DNA of 64,000 nucleotides, taken from assembly GCF_964036595.1 (NCBI RefSeq), contig NZ_OZ038523.1, positions 1,928,501 to 1,992,500 of the forward strand, in the 5' to 3' direction. The DNA comes from Tenacibaculum sp. 190524A05c. GTDB taxonomy: Bacteria; Bacteroidota; Bacteroidia; Flavobacteriales; Flavobacteriaceae. The position numbers were made by a program, and so were the translations under genes. The notes under the pieces are model-generated. The model was given only the letters and a program-made list of their open reading frames with translations, was not told where the DNA came from and searched no databases. Shown here piece after piece: positions 48,867 to 58,879 of the stretch. Every line of letters starts with the position of its first letter. Positions within the stretch are counted from its first letter, which is position 1.

Positions 48867-50256
48867 TGTTCTCGTCTCTTTGTTTTTTATAATTCTCTCC
48901 TGAAGATTTTAAAATCGTCTTAATCTCTGCTGTTGGAATCACTGGGAATGTTCTAGCATATAATAAGAATAATACGAAGAAGAATCCAATAGTTCCGATG
49001 AAGATACCTACATCAACAAATGTTGGCTCAAATCTCCACCAAGTAGAAGGTAATTGACCTTTACTTAATACAATCGCGATAATATCAAAACGCTCAAACC
49101 ACATTCCGATGTTAATTGCAATAGATACTAAGAAAGAAACAACGAAACTTCTTCTATACTTCTTAATCCATAAGATTTGAGGAATGATGATATTGAATAT
49201 CATTAATGACCAGAAAGCCCATCCGTAAGCACCAGCTTCTGCACCAAATGATAAATATGTATAATTTTCATATGGCGAACCTGTATACCAAGCGATAAAG
49301 AATTCTGTAGCATATGCAACAGCTACAATACCTCCTGTTAAAATAATTACGATATTCATATACTCGATATGTAAACGAGTAATATATGCTTCCATGTTAG
49401 TTACCTTACGCATAATACCTAATAAGGTTTGTACCATTGCGAATCCTGAGAAGATCGCACCAGCAACGAAGTAAGGAGGGAAAATTGTTGAGTGCCATCC
49501 TGGGTTTACAGAAGTAGCGAAGTCAAACGATACAATTGTGTGTACAGAAAGTACTAATGGAGTTGCTAAACCAGCTAACACTAATGATACTTCTTCAAAA
49601 CGTTGCCAATCTTTTGCTCTTCCTGACCATCCGAATGATAATAAAGCATAAATCTTTTTTTGGAAAGGCTTTACTGCTCTATCTCGTATTGTAGCAAAAT
49701 CAGGTAATAAACCAGTCCACCAGAACACTAATGATACCGATAAATACGTAGAAATTGCAAATACATCCCATAATAACGGAGAGTTAAAGTTAACCCACAA
49801 TGATCCAAATTGGTTAGGAATTGGTAATACCCAATATCCATTCCATGGACGTCCCATGTGAATAATTGGGAATAATCCTGCTTGGAATACGGCAAAGATT
49901 GTCATTGCCTCCGCAGAACGGTTAATTGCCATTCTCCATTTTTGACGGAATAATAATAACACGGCTGAGATTAGTGTACCTGCGTGACCGATACCTACCC
50001 ACCAAACGAAGTTGGTAATATCCCAAGCCCATCCAATGTTTTTACTTAATCCCCAAACACCAATACCTGTTCCTACTGTGTAGAAGATACATCCAAATCC
50101 CCATAACATTGCTGCTAAAGAAATGTAGAATGCAACATACCAGTGTTTGTTAGCTTTTCCTTCTATTGGTCTAGCTATATCTTCTGTAATATCATGGTAA
50201 CTCTTATCACCAAGTATTAAAGGTTCTCTATAAGACGATTCGTAATGACCCGACAT
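48856..50256 (-). CDS. actC: Alternative Complex III membrane subunit ActC (NrfD/PsrC family)
   Basis: 466 residues with about ten membrane spans. NrfD/PsrC features are AWDITNFVWWVGIGHAGTLI, FWWTGLLPDFATIRDR, and SVHTIVSFDFATSVNPGWHS. ActC is one of the two quinol-site-type subunits of the complex. It lies between the iron-sulfur/molybdopterin-type subunit ActB and ActD in the same order as other act operons. Confidence 0.97.
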   Translation of the reverse strand: MSGHYESSYREPLILGDKSYHDITEDIARPIEGKANKHWYVAFYISLAAMLWGFGCIFYTVGTGIGVWGLSKNIGWAWDITNFVWWVGIGHAGTLISAVLLLFRQKWRMAINRSAEAMTIFAVFQAGLFPIIHMGRPWNGYWVLPIPNQFGSLWVNFNSPLLWDVFAISTYLSVSLVFWWTGLLPDFATIRDRAVKPFQKKIYALLSFGWSGRAKDWQRFEEVSLVLAGLATPLVLSVHTIVSFDFATSVNPGWHSTIFPPYFVAGAIFSGFAMVQTLLGIMRKVTNMEAYITRLHIEYMNIVIILTGGIVAVAYATEFFIAWYTGSPYENYTYLSFGAEAGAYGWAFWSLMIFNIIIPQILWIKKYRRSFVVSFLVSIAINIGMWFERFDIIAIVLSKGQLPSTWWRFEPTFVDVGIFIGTIGFFFVLFLLYARTFPVIPTAEIKTILKSSGENYKKQRDENNEH

Positions 50257-50278
50257 AATCTATATTCTTATAATTTAA

Positions 50279-53200
50279 TTAAGCTTCGTTTGTATTTCTT
50301 ACTTTCACTTGATACACTACGTTTGGTTTGGTACCAATGTAATCTAACACGTAGAAAGCTCTTCTATCTTCTTTTAACTTCGCAACAGCATCTTTCTCGT
50401 TATTAACGTCTCCGAATACCATAGCTCCAGTTGAACATGCTTGTGAACATGCAGTTTGGAATTCATCAGCTTTAACAGCTCTACCTTCTCTCTTAGCTTT
50501 TAAGATGGTAGCTTGTGTCATTTGAATACACATAGAACATTTTTCCATAACTCCACGAGAACGAACAACAACGTCTGGGTTTAATACCATCTTACCGTAT
50601 TCGTTATTCATGTTGAAATCAAATTCCTTATTATCCGCATAGTTGAACCAGTTGAAACGACGCACACGGTACGGACAGTTGTTCGCACAGTAACGAGTTC
50701 CTACACAACGGTTATATGCCATTTGGTTTTGACCTTGACGACCGTGAGAAGTTGCAGCAACCGGACAAACTGTTTCACATGGTGCGTGATTACAGTGTTG
50801 ACACATCATTGGTTGGAAAGTAACCTCTGGATTCTCAGCAGGATTTTCTAAAGCATCGAATAAGTCTCCTTTACTTAATTCTAATACTTTCTCAGTATAT
50901 CTTCTTTCTAAATCCTTGTTAGGAATATTTGGATTCTGAGCTTTAAACTCATCCATAGTCATAGCTACACCTTCAGCGTATTGCTTATCTTCTACAGTTG
51001 AAGAATAGTAACGATCAATACGTAACCAGTGCATATCTCTACCTACACGTACTTCATCTTTTCCTACAACTGGAACATTGTTTTCAGCATGACATGCTAC
51101 AACACACGCTCCACATCCTGTACATGAAGTTAAATCGATAGATAAGTTAAAGTGATGCCCTAAACTTCTATCGTGATCATCCCATAAGTCTACTTTTTTG
51201 TCAGTAGCTTCAGTTTCTTGGTGATCGTAAGATACCATGAACGGTTGATTCCACGTATGTTTTGGATCTAAAGATTTATCATTTACTTCTTTTAAAGTAG
51301 CTTCTCTTAAGATATCGTGACGACCAGCTAATGTACTTTGAACCTGAATACAAGCAAACTTATGAGTTCCACTTACTTTCTCAACAGACACATTATACTG
51401 AACGTTTTTACTATTTGCATATAAAGGATAAGCATTTACCCCAACTTGCATTTCTTTTTTAAGACCTTGAGTTCTACCGTAACCCAAAGCTAATCCTAAA
51501 GATCCATTAGCTTGACCTGGTTGAACAATCACTGGCACTGTAACTTCTACTCCATTTACAGTAACTTTTGCATAATCACCATCGATAGCTCCATTATCTT
51601 TAACAGGATTGGTAAATCCTAACTGCTTAGCATCTGCCATAGACATTGTTAAGTAGTTATCCCATGAAGCACGAGTAATTGGATCTGGCAATTCTTGTAA
51701 CCAAGGGTTATTTGCTTGTTTACCATCTCCTAATGCCGTAGAAGTATACAAAGTTAACTCGAATTGAGTTGATTTTGTTTTTGCTAATTCATTTGCAGCA
51801 GCATTTACCGTTAAGGCTCCTGAAATAGCATCTTCATTTGAAGACTCTTCAGAAGTTTCAGTTGATGCAGCAACAGGAGTTCCCATGTAGAAACCATCAT
51901 GTAAAGCTTGATTCCAAGAAGAACCATTTAACACAGTAGTACTCCAAAACTCCTTTAAAGTATCATAATAGTTTTTACTTGCTCCAGACCACTTTAATAA
52001 CACATCTTGGAATTGACGCGTATTAAATATTGGCGCTATTGTTGGTTGTACTAAACTATACTTTCCTGCTGTAGCCATTACATCTCCCCAACTCTCTAAA
52101 TTATGAGGAGCTGGTAATGTAATTTTAGCAGCAGTTGCAGTTGCATCATCTTGAGTTGAAAGCGCAACTGATAAATCTAAGTTCTTAGTAGCTTCACCAA
52201 ATCCAGTTAAAGAATATACTGGATTCACATTATAAGTTACAAGACCTTTAGCTTTTCCTGATTTAATATCAGCAACTAATTCTGCCACCTTGGCATCGTT
52301 TCCTTGACGAGTTAAGTTTACAGCTTTAGTATCTATTACTTCACTATTTAATGCTTTATTAATTGCTAAAGCAATCATTTGAGCATTTTTATCATTTATT
52401 CCAGTTACAACAACAGCTTTACTACCTGCGTTCTTTAAATCGGTTGCAAGTTTATTGATTTGAGCATCAATTGGAGTGTTTTCTGTTGCAATGTTTTGAC
52501 CTGTAATAGCATTAAACAACTTGATTAATGCATTCACTTGGATAGAAGGCTTAGCCACAATACGCTTATCAGCATTTGCTCCTGATAAAGACATGTTACT
52601 TTCGATCTGAACATGGTAAGACATTTTACCAGAATCAGCTCTTCTTCCTTCCGCATAAGACTTTTCGTACCCTCCTTGCCAATCTCCTAAGAAATCTGCA
52701 CCGATAGAAGCAATAACTCCAGCCTTACTAAAGTCATAATTAGGTAATGCACGAACTCCATACATTGCTTCAAAAGCATCTGTTGTTCCACTCTCAGAAA
52801 CAGCATCGTAAGTTACATGCTTAACATTTGGATATTTTACTAAGAAATCAGCAACTACTTTCTCTGTAGATGGACTTGCTAAAGTTCCAGTCATTAAATA
52901 CACTAATGCATTTGCGTTTTTAAGACTCTCTAACTTTGCAATGATTTCTTTATCAGCATCAGCCCAAGTAATTTGAGCATCACCTTTTCTTGGTTCTTTT
53001 ACACGTAAGTCGCTATCGTATAATGATAACACAGAAGCTTGAGTACGAGCATTTGTTACTCCACCTGCTTCTTTGTTAGGCATTACTTGAATTGGACGAC
53101 CTTCTCTAGTTTTCACTAAAACGTTTGCAAAATCAAATCCGTCTGCAATTGTAGTTGCATACCAATCTGCTACACCTACCACTATATCGTTAGGTTGAAC

Positions 53201-53443
53201 TACATAAGGGATTGATTTTCTTACAGGTCCTTCACATGCTGCTAATGAAGCTGCAGCTGTTGAAAAACCTACATACTTTAAGAAATCTCTACGTGAAGTA
53301 GATGAACCTTCAAGAGTTTCTTTATCTCCTAAAAACTCGTCTGTAGGTATTTCTTGTACAAACTCTTTATTACGTAGCGTTTCAACAACAGAACTATCGT
53401 TTAGTTCTTCAACACTTTGCCAGTATTTTTTGTTTGAAGCCAT
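50279..53443 (-). CDS. actB: Alternative Complex III subunit ActB (molybdopterin-oxidoreductase-like plus iron-sulfur domain)
   Basis: 1054 residues. A Tat-type signal (STSRRDFLKYVGFSTAAASL followed by AACEG) is preceded by about 50 residues, the TAT-variant arrangement of this family. Residues of about 70-740 resemble a molybdopterin oxidoreductase but in this family hold no molybdenum cofactor. The C-terminal quarter carries four cysteine groups for iron-sulfur clusters: CTGCGACVVACHAENNVP, CQHCNHAPCETVCPVAA, CVGTRYCANNCPYRVRRF and CSMCIQMTQ with CSQACSTGAM. These relay electrons from quinol oxidation to the hemes. Located on the periplasmic face. Confidence 0.97.
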   Translation of the reverse strand: MASNKKYWQSVEELNDSSVVETLRNKEFVQEIPTDEFLGDKETLEGSSTSRRDFLKYVGFSTAAASLAACEGPVRKSIPYVVQPNDIVVGVADWYATTIADGFDFANVLVKTREGRPIQVMPNKEAGGVTNARTQASVLSLYDSDLRVKEPRKGDAQITWADADKEIIAKLESLKNANALVYLMTGTLASPSTEKVVADFLVKYPNVKHVTYDAVSESGTTDAFEAMYGVRALPNYDFSKAGVIASIGADFLGDWQGGYEKSYAEGRRADSGKMSYHVQIESNMSLSGANADKRIVAKPSIQVNALIKLFNAITGQNIATENTPIDAQINKLATDLKNAGSKAVVVTGINDKNAQMIALAINKALNSEVIDTKAVNLTRQGNDAKVAELVADIKSGKAKGLVTYNVNPVYSLTGFGEATKNLDLSVALSTQDDATATAAKITLPAPHNLESWGDVMATAGKYSLVQPTIAPIFNTRQFQDVLLKWSGASKNYYDTLKEFWSTTVLNGSSWNQALHDGFYMGTPVAASTETSEESSNEDAISGALTVNAAANELAKTKSTQFELTLYTSTALGDGKQANNPWLQELPDPITRASWDNYLTMSMADAKQLGFTNPVKDNGAIDGDYAKVTVNGVEVTVPVIVQPGQANGSLGLALGYGRTQGLKKEMQVGVNAYPLYANSKNVQYNVSVEKVSGTHKFACIQVQSTLAGRHDILREATLKEVNDKSLDPKHTWNQPFMVSYDHQETEATDKKVDLWDDHDRSLGHHFNLSIDLTSCTGCGACVVACHAENNVPVVGKDEVRVGRDMHWLRIDRYYSSTVEDKQYAEGVAMTMDEFKAQNPNIPNKDLERRYTEKVLELSKGDLFDALENPAENPEVTFQPMMCQHCNHAPCETVCPVAATSHGRQGQNQMAYNRCVGTRYCANNCPYRVRRFNWFNYADNKEFDFNMNNEYGKMVLNPDVVVRSRGVMEKCSMCIQMTQATILKAKREGRAVKADEFQTACSQACSTGAMVFGDVNNEKDAVAKLKEDRRAFYVLDYIGTKPNVVYQVKVRNTNEA

Positions 53444-53475
53444 TTATATAACGTGTTTTTCTACTTTCTTAATTA

Positions 53476-54777
53476 TTAATAGTGGCACTTACCACATTCC
53501 TTACCACCTAACTGAGCAATCGTTACTTGATCAACTCCATACTTCTTAGCTAACTCTGCGTGGATTTTAGCATAGTACTCATTTCCTTTCAAGTCAACGT
53601 TAGTTTCCTTGTGACAGTCAATACACCATCCCATAGTTAATGGAGAATATTGATATAATTCTTCCATTTCTTCTACTGGTCCGTGACACTTTTGACATTT
53701 AACTCCAGCTACAGTTACGTGCTGTGAGTGATTGAAGTATGCAAAATCTGGTAAATTATGAATTCTAACCCACTCGATTGGCTTAGTATTACCAGTATAT
53801 TTTAATTCATCTTTATCCCAACCTACATGTTCGTAGATTTTAGCGATCTCTTTATCTAACTCAGTTTTTCCAACTACTCGACCACCTTCTTCTAAAACAA
53901 CTTGAGTTCCTTCAGCAACCTCAGAAATATTCTTGTGACAGTTCATACAAACATTTAAAGAAGGAATTCCTGAATGCTTCGAGTGCTTCGCTGCTGAGTG
54001 ACAGTACTGACACTCGATTTTATTATCTCCTGCGTGAATTTTATGTGAGAATAAAATTGGTTGAACTGGTTGATAACCTTGATCAACACCAACTTTAAAT
54101 AAAGTCCCGAATAAAACGTATGCTGTAATTAAAGCACCGAAGATTACGAATAACACATGTAAGAATGTATTTTTCTTTACTCCTTCCCAAACTTCAGCAG
54201 CTTGACCTAATAAACCAGGAGTTTTTGGAGCCCCTTTAAGCTCACTTACAGTCTTTAATAAATTACCGATGATTAAGAATGCAACAACGATTGCTGCAGC
54301 TAAAATCCAGATTAACCACTTAGGAGCAGGATCAACTGGCTCACCTCCAGTTGGTCCAGTTGGACCTGCCGAACCACCTCCAGTAATATTCCCTACAGTA
54401 GTGTAATATAGAATATCATCAATATTTTGATCTGTTAACTGAGGGAATGCAGTCATGTTTGATTGACCCCATTCTTCATATAAAGCAATTGCATCAGCAT
54501 CACCTGAAGCTCTTAACTCAACATTGTTACGAATCCATTTTTTCAACCATTCGTTTTCTCTTCTTTCTTCAACTCCACCTAAAGCTGGACCTGTAGATTT
54601 TTTATCTAACTTGTGACAAGACGCACAGTTAGCGTTAAATAATTTTCTACCCGCTTTTTGACGTTCTACATCAACATCTTGGGCATTTACCGAAAAACTT
54701 ATTAGAAATACAAATAAGAAAGTAAGGCTACTAACGAGGATTCGACTAAGTTTACTGTGATGATTCACACTTTTCAT
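53476..54777 (-). CDS. actA: Alternative Complex III multiheme cytochrome ActA, fused to an N-terminal cytochrome c domain
   Basis: 433 residues. After an N-terminal signal/membrane segment (SSLTFLFVFLISFSVNAQ) comes a class I cytochrome c domain with CASCHKLDKKSTGPALGG (about residues 51-56 for the heme motif), then a membrane span (WLIWILAAAIVVAFLIIGNL), then a five-heme part: CQYCH, CMNCH, CQKCH, CIDCH and CGKCH. That makes six c-type heme motifs in total, against five in the basic ActA. The fusion is common in Flavobacteriia. First gene of the act-cta operon. Confidence 0.95.
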   Translation of the reverse strand: MKSVNHHSKLSRILVSSLTFLFVFLISFSVNAQDVDVERQKAGRKLFNANCASCHKLDKKSTGPALGGVEERRENEWLKKWIRNNVELRASGDADAIALYEEWGQSNMTAFPQLTDQNIDDILYYTTVGNITGGGSAGPTGPTGGEPVDPAPKWLIWILAAAIVVAFLIIGNLLKTVSELKGAPKTPGLLGQAAEVWEGVKKNTFLHVLFVIFGALITAYVLFGTLFKVGVDQGYQPVQPILFSHKIHAGDNKIECQYCHSAAKHSKHSGIPSLNVCMNCHKNISEVAEGTQVVLEEGGRVVGKTELDKEIAKIYEHVGWDKDELKYTGNTKPIEWVRIHNLPDFAYFNHSQHVTVAGVKCQKCHGPVEEMEELYQYSPLTMGWCIDCHKETNVDLKGNEYYAKIHAELAKKYGVDQVTIAQLGGKECGKCHY

Positions 54778-54860
54778 ACTGTAAAAATATATTTTTTGTA
54801 TCTATTCTGTATGTTATTATAACAAATGAAATCGTTTTATTTCATTCCTATAAACTCGGA

Positions 54861-54868
54861 CAAAATTA
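54861..54868 (-). promoter_or_regulatory. Candidate -7 element of the act-cta operon
   Basis: TAATTTTG on the minus strand is an exact TAnnTTTG match, about 84 bases upstream of the actA start. No TTTG is visible at the -33 position. Confidence 0.45.
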
Positions 54869-54968
54869 CTACTTATCTATAAAATAGGAAATGTTAAGAG
54901 AATCCTAATTTGTAATTTATATTTATTCTAAATAACAAGACTTAGCAATCTATTAAATAACAAGTCGT

Positions 54969-54976
54969 TACTTTTG
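54969..54976 (+). promoter_or_regulatory. Candidate -7 element of the SPOR-domain gene
   Basis: TACTTTTG is an exact TAnnTTTG match, 15 bases before the start codon, so the leader would be very short (about 9 bases). Confidence 0.4.
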
Positions 54977-54991
54977 TAGAAAACATGGAAT

Positions 54992-55357
54992 ATGCGTAAA
55001 AGTTGTAAAAATTTAATTGTTTTAACCTTCTTTTTAATAGGCTTTATAAATGTAAATTCTCAGTCTAATTACACAGACAATGAGAGCATTAAATCCTTGT
55101 TAAAAAAGAAAAGGAGTTACAATAAGAAAAACGAAACTATCTACAAAATTCAGTTGTACAATGGAACTGAAGGAAGAGCAAGAAATATTAAGCAAAACTA
55201 CATGATGAAGTTTCAGGGTGTTCCAAAATTAAAATATGAAGCACCTGAATGGAAAGTTCAAGTTGGTAAATACTACAGCAAAATTCAAGCTGATAGAGCC
55301 TTAAATAAAATCAAAGAAAAATTCTCTGGAGCTATAGTTATTCGTTTTAAGAAATAA
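54992..55357 (+). CDS. Small secreted SPOR-domain protein
   Basis: 121 residues. A signal peptide (CKNLIVLTFFLIGFINVNSQ) is followed by about 25 basic residues and a single SPOR domain (about 48-119: YKIQLYNGTEGRARNIKQNY, WKVQVGKYYSKIQADRALNK, FSGAIVIRFKK). SPOR domains bind denuded glycan strands of peptidoglycan, mostly at division sites. It is divergent from the act operon and ends in its own terminator. Confidence 0.85.
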   Translation: MRKSCKNLIVLTFFLIGFINVNSQSNYTDNESIKSLLKKKRSYNKKNETIYKIQLYNGTEGRARNIKQNYMMKFQGVPKLKYEAPEWKVQVGKYYSKIQADRALNKIKEKFSGAIVIRFKK

Positions 55358-55394
55358 TCGAACTTAGCTTTTTAGCAGAAAATATTCAACACTG

Positions 55395-55428
55395 ACTCCT
55401 TCATTTCATTATGAAGGAGTTTTTTTTT
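55395..55428 (+). terminator. Intrinsic terminator of the SPOR-domain gene
   Basis: ACTCCTTCAT (55395-55404) pairs with ATGAAGGAGT (55411-55420) around TTCATT, followed by eight T. Confidence 0.92.
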
Positions 55429-55486
55429 GATTTAAAAACAAATTTTATATTTGGATAAGGGAAGGATAAATTTTTAGCATTAATAA

Positions 55487-55879
55487 ATGAAGCATAGACA
55501 TGTTATTTCCTTAGTGATTTATTTCTTCTTTACCGTTGGAATATTAGCCTTAACTAGAACCGTTATTCTAGAAATTAAAACAGGTAATATCTGCCCTCGA
55601 GTTTTGGGAATACCAATGTGTTTTCCCATCCTCACATGTTTTATAATAGCCTTAATTACGCACATTACAAATAGAGCAACGTACTTATACTTCGTTTGTA
55701 TTGGTTTTTCTTTTACCGTAGCCCTAACAGCTTCTATTTTACATATCGCAGGATACTTTACTTGTCCTTTAACTATTTTAAAAGGCGTACCTAAATGTTT
55801 TTATGCAGTTGGATTATTATCCGGTTTATTGATATTAAAAACAATACAATATAAAGAAATAGAAAAAGGCCCTGTTTAA
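55487..55879 (+). CDS. Four-span membrane protein with a duplicated CP...C motif, unknown function
   Basis: 130 residues with four likely membrane spans (about 7-27, 45-63, 68-90, 102-121). Two similar segments occur, CPRVLGIPMCF (about 36-46) and CPLTILKGVPKCF (about 94-106), each linking one membrane span to the next, so the protein looks like an internal duplication of a two-span unit with paired cysteines. The cysteine layout recalls small membrane thiol-redox proteins of the VKOR type but lacks their CxxC, so I do not assign a function. It stands alone between two terminators. Confidence 0.65.
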   Translation: MKHRHVISLVIYFFFTVGILALTRTVILEIKTGNICPRVLGIPMCFPILTCFIIALITHITNRATYLYFVCIGFSFTVALTASILHIAGYFTCPLTILKGVPKCFYAVGLLSGLLILKTIQYKEIEKGPV

Positions 55880-55892
55880 AACAAGGCCTTTT
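55864..55892. terminator. Bidirectional terminator between the membrane-protein gene and infB
   Basis: AAAAGGCC (55864-55871) and GGCCTTTT (55885-55892) form the stem, extended inward by TGTTT/AAACA after a one-base mismatch. The stop codon of the upstream gene is in the loop. It serves two convergent genes. Confidence 0.8.
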
Positions 55893-55915
55893 ATAATTTA
55901 TGTATAGAAAAGTGA

Positions 55916-58792
55916 TTATTTCAACTTTTTCTTAACTGCTACTTCAATGTAAACTTCGATTACATCCATCTCTTTGATATCATTGTATCCTTTGATTTGT
56001 AATCCACAGTCATATCCTTTTGTAACCTCTTTAACATCGTCTTTGAAACGTTTTAACGAAGCCAATTCACCATCATGAACTACGATTCCATCTCTAATAA
56101 TTCTAACATTAGAATCTCGAGTAATCTTACCACTCATAACCATACATCCTGCAATATTTCCAATCTTAGAAATTTTATAAACCTCACGGATTTCAACATT
56201 ACCAATAACCTCTTCTTTCATCTCAGGAGATAACATTCCTTCCATTGCATCCTTAAGGTCATTAATAGCATCATAGATGATAGAATATGTTCTGATATCT
56301 ACCTCTTCTCTATCGGCAACATTTCTTGCATTTCCTTGTGGTCTTACATTAAATCCGATAATAATTGCATCAGATGCCGAAGCTAATAACACATCAGATT
56401 CTGTAATAGCTCCAACTCCTTTGTGTAAGATATTAACTTGAATTTCTTCAGTAGATAATTTCTGGAAAGAATCTGTTAATGCCTCTACAGAACCATCCAC
56501 ATCTCCTTTTAAGATAATGTTTAACTCTTTGAAATCTCCTAACGCAATACGACGACCAATTTCGTCTAACGTTAATGTCTTCTGAGTTCTTACAGATTGC
56601 TCACGTTGTAATTGAGAACGTTTAGCAGCGATTTGTTTTGCTTCTCTTTCGTCTTCAAACACATTGAATTTATCACCTGCTTGAGGTGCACCATCTAATC
56701 CTAAGATTGATACTGGAGTTGATGGACCTGCTTCTTTAATTTTGTTACCTCTTTCATCAAACATAGCTCTTACTTTTCCACTATGTTTACCTGCTAATAA
56801 GTAATCTCCGATTCGTAAAGTACCAGCCTGAACTAAGATTGTAGAAACATATCCTCTACCTTTATCTAACTGAGCTTCCACTACAGTTCCAATAGCACTC
56901 TTATCTGGATTTGCCTTTAACTCTAATACTTCAGCTTCTAACAATACTTTTTCTAATAACTCATCAATTCCTTGACCAGTTTTTGCAGAAATTTCTTGTG
57001 ATTGAATATTACCACCCCAATCTTCAACTAATAAATTCATAGATGATAATTGAGTTTTAATATTATCTGGATTTGCGTTTGGCTTATCTACCTTGTTAAT
57101 TGCAAATACAATTGGTACATCTGCAGCTTGAGCGTGAGATATTGCTTCTTTCGTTTGCGGCATTACATCATCATCGGCAGCAATTACAATAATTACTAAA
57201 TCCGTCACCTGCGCACCACGTGCACGCATTGCTGTAAAGGCCTCGTGACCTGGTGTATCTAAGAAGGCAATTTTTTGACCTCCATCTAAAGTAACACTAT
57301 ACGCACCAATATGCTGAGTAATTCCTCCACTTTCACCTGCAATTACATTTGCCTTACGAACGTAATCTAATAACGATGTTTTACCGTGATCTACGTGTCC
57401 CATTACAGTAATAATCGGAGCACGAGGTAATAAATCTTCTGGTTTATCTTCAACCTCTTCGATAGACTCTTCAACCTCTGCACCAACGAACTCAACTTTA
57501 TAGTTAAATTCTTCTGCAACTATTTGAAGTGTTTCTGCATCTAAACGTTGATTCATTGTTACCATCATTCCTAACATCATACATGCAGAGATGATATCTG
57601 TAACAGGTTTATCCATCATGGTTGCTACTTCACTTACAGTAACAAACTCGGTTACCTTAAGCACATTTTCTTGAGCAGCTTGCATTTCAGCTTCAGCTTG
57701 TTGTCTGTGCTGATCTCTCTTCTCTCTTCTATACTTAGCTCCTTTACCTTTACTAGATTTTCCTTGAAGCTTTTCTAGAGTTTCTCTTACTTGTTTTTGG
57801 ATTTCTGCTTCTGTTAGCTCTTCCTTTTTAACCTCAGGTCTTCTCCCTCTTCTATTACCTTGATTTCCTCTTCTGTTACCTTGGTTTCTATTTCCTTGAC
57901 CGCCACGATTATTACCTTGTCCACCACGGTTGTTGTTTCCTTGACCACCACGGTTGTTTCCTTGTTGATTTTGGTTTCCAGTTCCTGGCTTAGTAATTCT
58001 TCTACGTTTCTTTTTATCTGCGTCGTTACCCTTATTTGCTTCTGGCTTCTTTTTCTTTGGTCTTTCAAATTGTTTTAAATCAATTTTCTGACCTGTCATT
58101 TTAGGACCATCAAGCTTTTGGTACTTCGTCTTGATTTTTTCTGCGTTATCTGGAGTAATCTCCTTTTTAGGCTCAGCTTGCTTTTTAGGCTCTGGCTGCT
58201 TCTTAGGTTCAGTTTTTTCAACAAAACCTTTAGGAGCTTCTTTCTTCTCAACCTTAGGAGTTTCTTTCTTTTCTACTTTAGGAGCAGGAGTTACTGGTAC
58301 AGTCTCCACCTTTTTAGGTTCAACTTTAACCTCTTCCTTCTTAACTTCAGGTTTCTTTTCTTCTACCTTTGGTTTTCGCTCTTCTTTAGGAGTTTCTACT
58401 TTAGGCTCTTCTTTTACTTCAGGAGCTTTGTCAGCATTAATATCTATTTTTCCAACAGTTTTTAATTGAGGCTTTTCGGCTTTAGCTCTAAGAACTTCTT
58501 GCTTTTTAGCTTCTTCTTCAGCACGCTTTGCTTCTTGTTCAGCTTCGATTCTTTTGCGTATTTCCTCCTTTTCTTTACGCTTTTCTTCGCTTACTTCTTG
58601 AGAAGCAACACGCTTAGACTTATCCGTTTGGAAACCGTCTAATAACACTTGGTACTCAGAATCAGAAATCTTGGTTGTTGGACGCGCCTCGATTTCGTGA
58701 CCATTCTTTGCCAAATGTTCCACTGCTCTATCTAAAGAGATATTTAATTCTCTTAAAACTCTGTTTAGTCTTAATTTTTTAGCTTCAGCCAT
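55916..58792 (-). CDS. infB: Translation initiation factor IF-2
   Basis: 958 residues. IF-2 is the GTPase that brings initiator tRNA to the 30S subunit and promotes subunit joining. The N-terminal 380 residues are low-complexity: a highly charged K/E/P-rich region, then an N/R/G/Q-rich stretch (about 270-320) built of [12 protein letters not shown] repeats. From about 463 the G domain follows with [22 protein letters not shown] and NKVD, then domains II-IV ([19 protein letters not shown], the fMet-tRNA-binding C-terminus). Last gene of rimP-nusA-infB. Antisense ORFs over the charged region are composition artefacts. Confidence 0.97.
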   Translation of the reverse strand: MAEAKKLRLNRVLRELNISLDRAVEHLAKNGHEIEARPTTKISDSEYQVLLDGFQTDKSKRVASQEVSEEKRKEKEEIRKRIEAEQEAKRAEEEAKKQEVLRAKAEKPQLKTVGKIDINADKAPEVKEEPKVETPKEERKPKVEEKKPEVKKEEVKVEPKKVETVPVTPAPKVEKKETPKVEKKEAPKGFVEKTEPKKQPEPKKQAEPKKEITPDNAEKIKTKYQKLDGPKMTGQKIDLKQFERPKKKKPEANKGNDADKKKRRRITKPGTGNQNQQGNNRGGQGNNNRGGQGNNRGGQGNRNQGNRRGNQGNRRGRRPEVKKEELTEAEIQKQVRETLEKLQGKSSKGKGAKYRREKRDQHRQQAEAEMQAAQENVLKVTEFVTVSEVATMMDKPVTDIISACMMLGMMVTMNQRLDAETLQIVAEEFNYKVEFVGAEVEESIEEVEDKPEDLLPRAPIITVMGHVDHGKTSLLDYVRKANVIAGESGGITQHIGAYSVTLDGGQKIAFLDTPGHEAFTAMRARGAQVTDLVIIVIAADDDVMPQTKEAISHAQAADVPIVFAINKVDKPNANPDNIKTQLSSMNLLVEDWGGNIQSQEISAKTGQGIDELLEKVLLEAEVLELKANPDKSAIGTVVEAQLDKGRGYVSTILVQAGTLRIGDYLLAGKHSGKVRAMFDERGNKIKEAGPSTPVSILGLDGAPQAGDKFNVFEDEREAKQIAAKRSQLQREQSVRTQKTLTLDEIGRRIALGDFKELNIILKGDVDGSVEALTDSFQKLSTEEIQVNILHKGVGAITESDVLLASASDAIIIGFNVRPQGNARNVADREEVDIRTYSIIYDAINDLKDAMEGMLSPEMKEEVIGNVEIREVYKISKIGNIAGCMVMSGKITRDSNVRIIRDGIVVHDGELASLKRFKDDVKEVTKGYDCGLQIKGYNDIKEMDVIEVYIEVAVKKKLK

Positions 58793-58879
58793 AAATAGTT
58801 TAATACTTTATATTTTATAAGTAGAAACATTATCTACTTATTGATTTCGATTTAAAGGCACCGAAAAACCTTAATATTA

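Noticed and set aside
58118..58469. Two overlapping plus-strand ORFs of 112-115 residues opposite IF-2
   Set aside because: They mirror the K/E/P-rich coding region of infB (antisense gives F/L/S-rich frames) and have no start signals.
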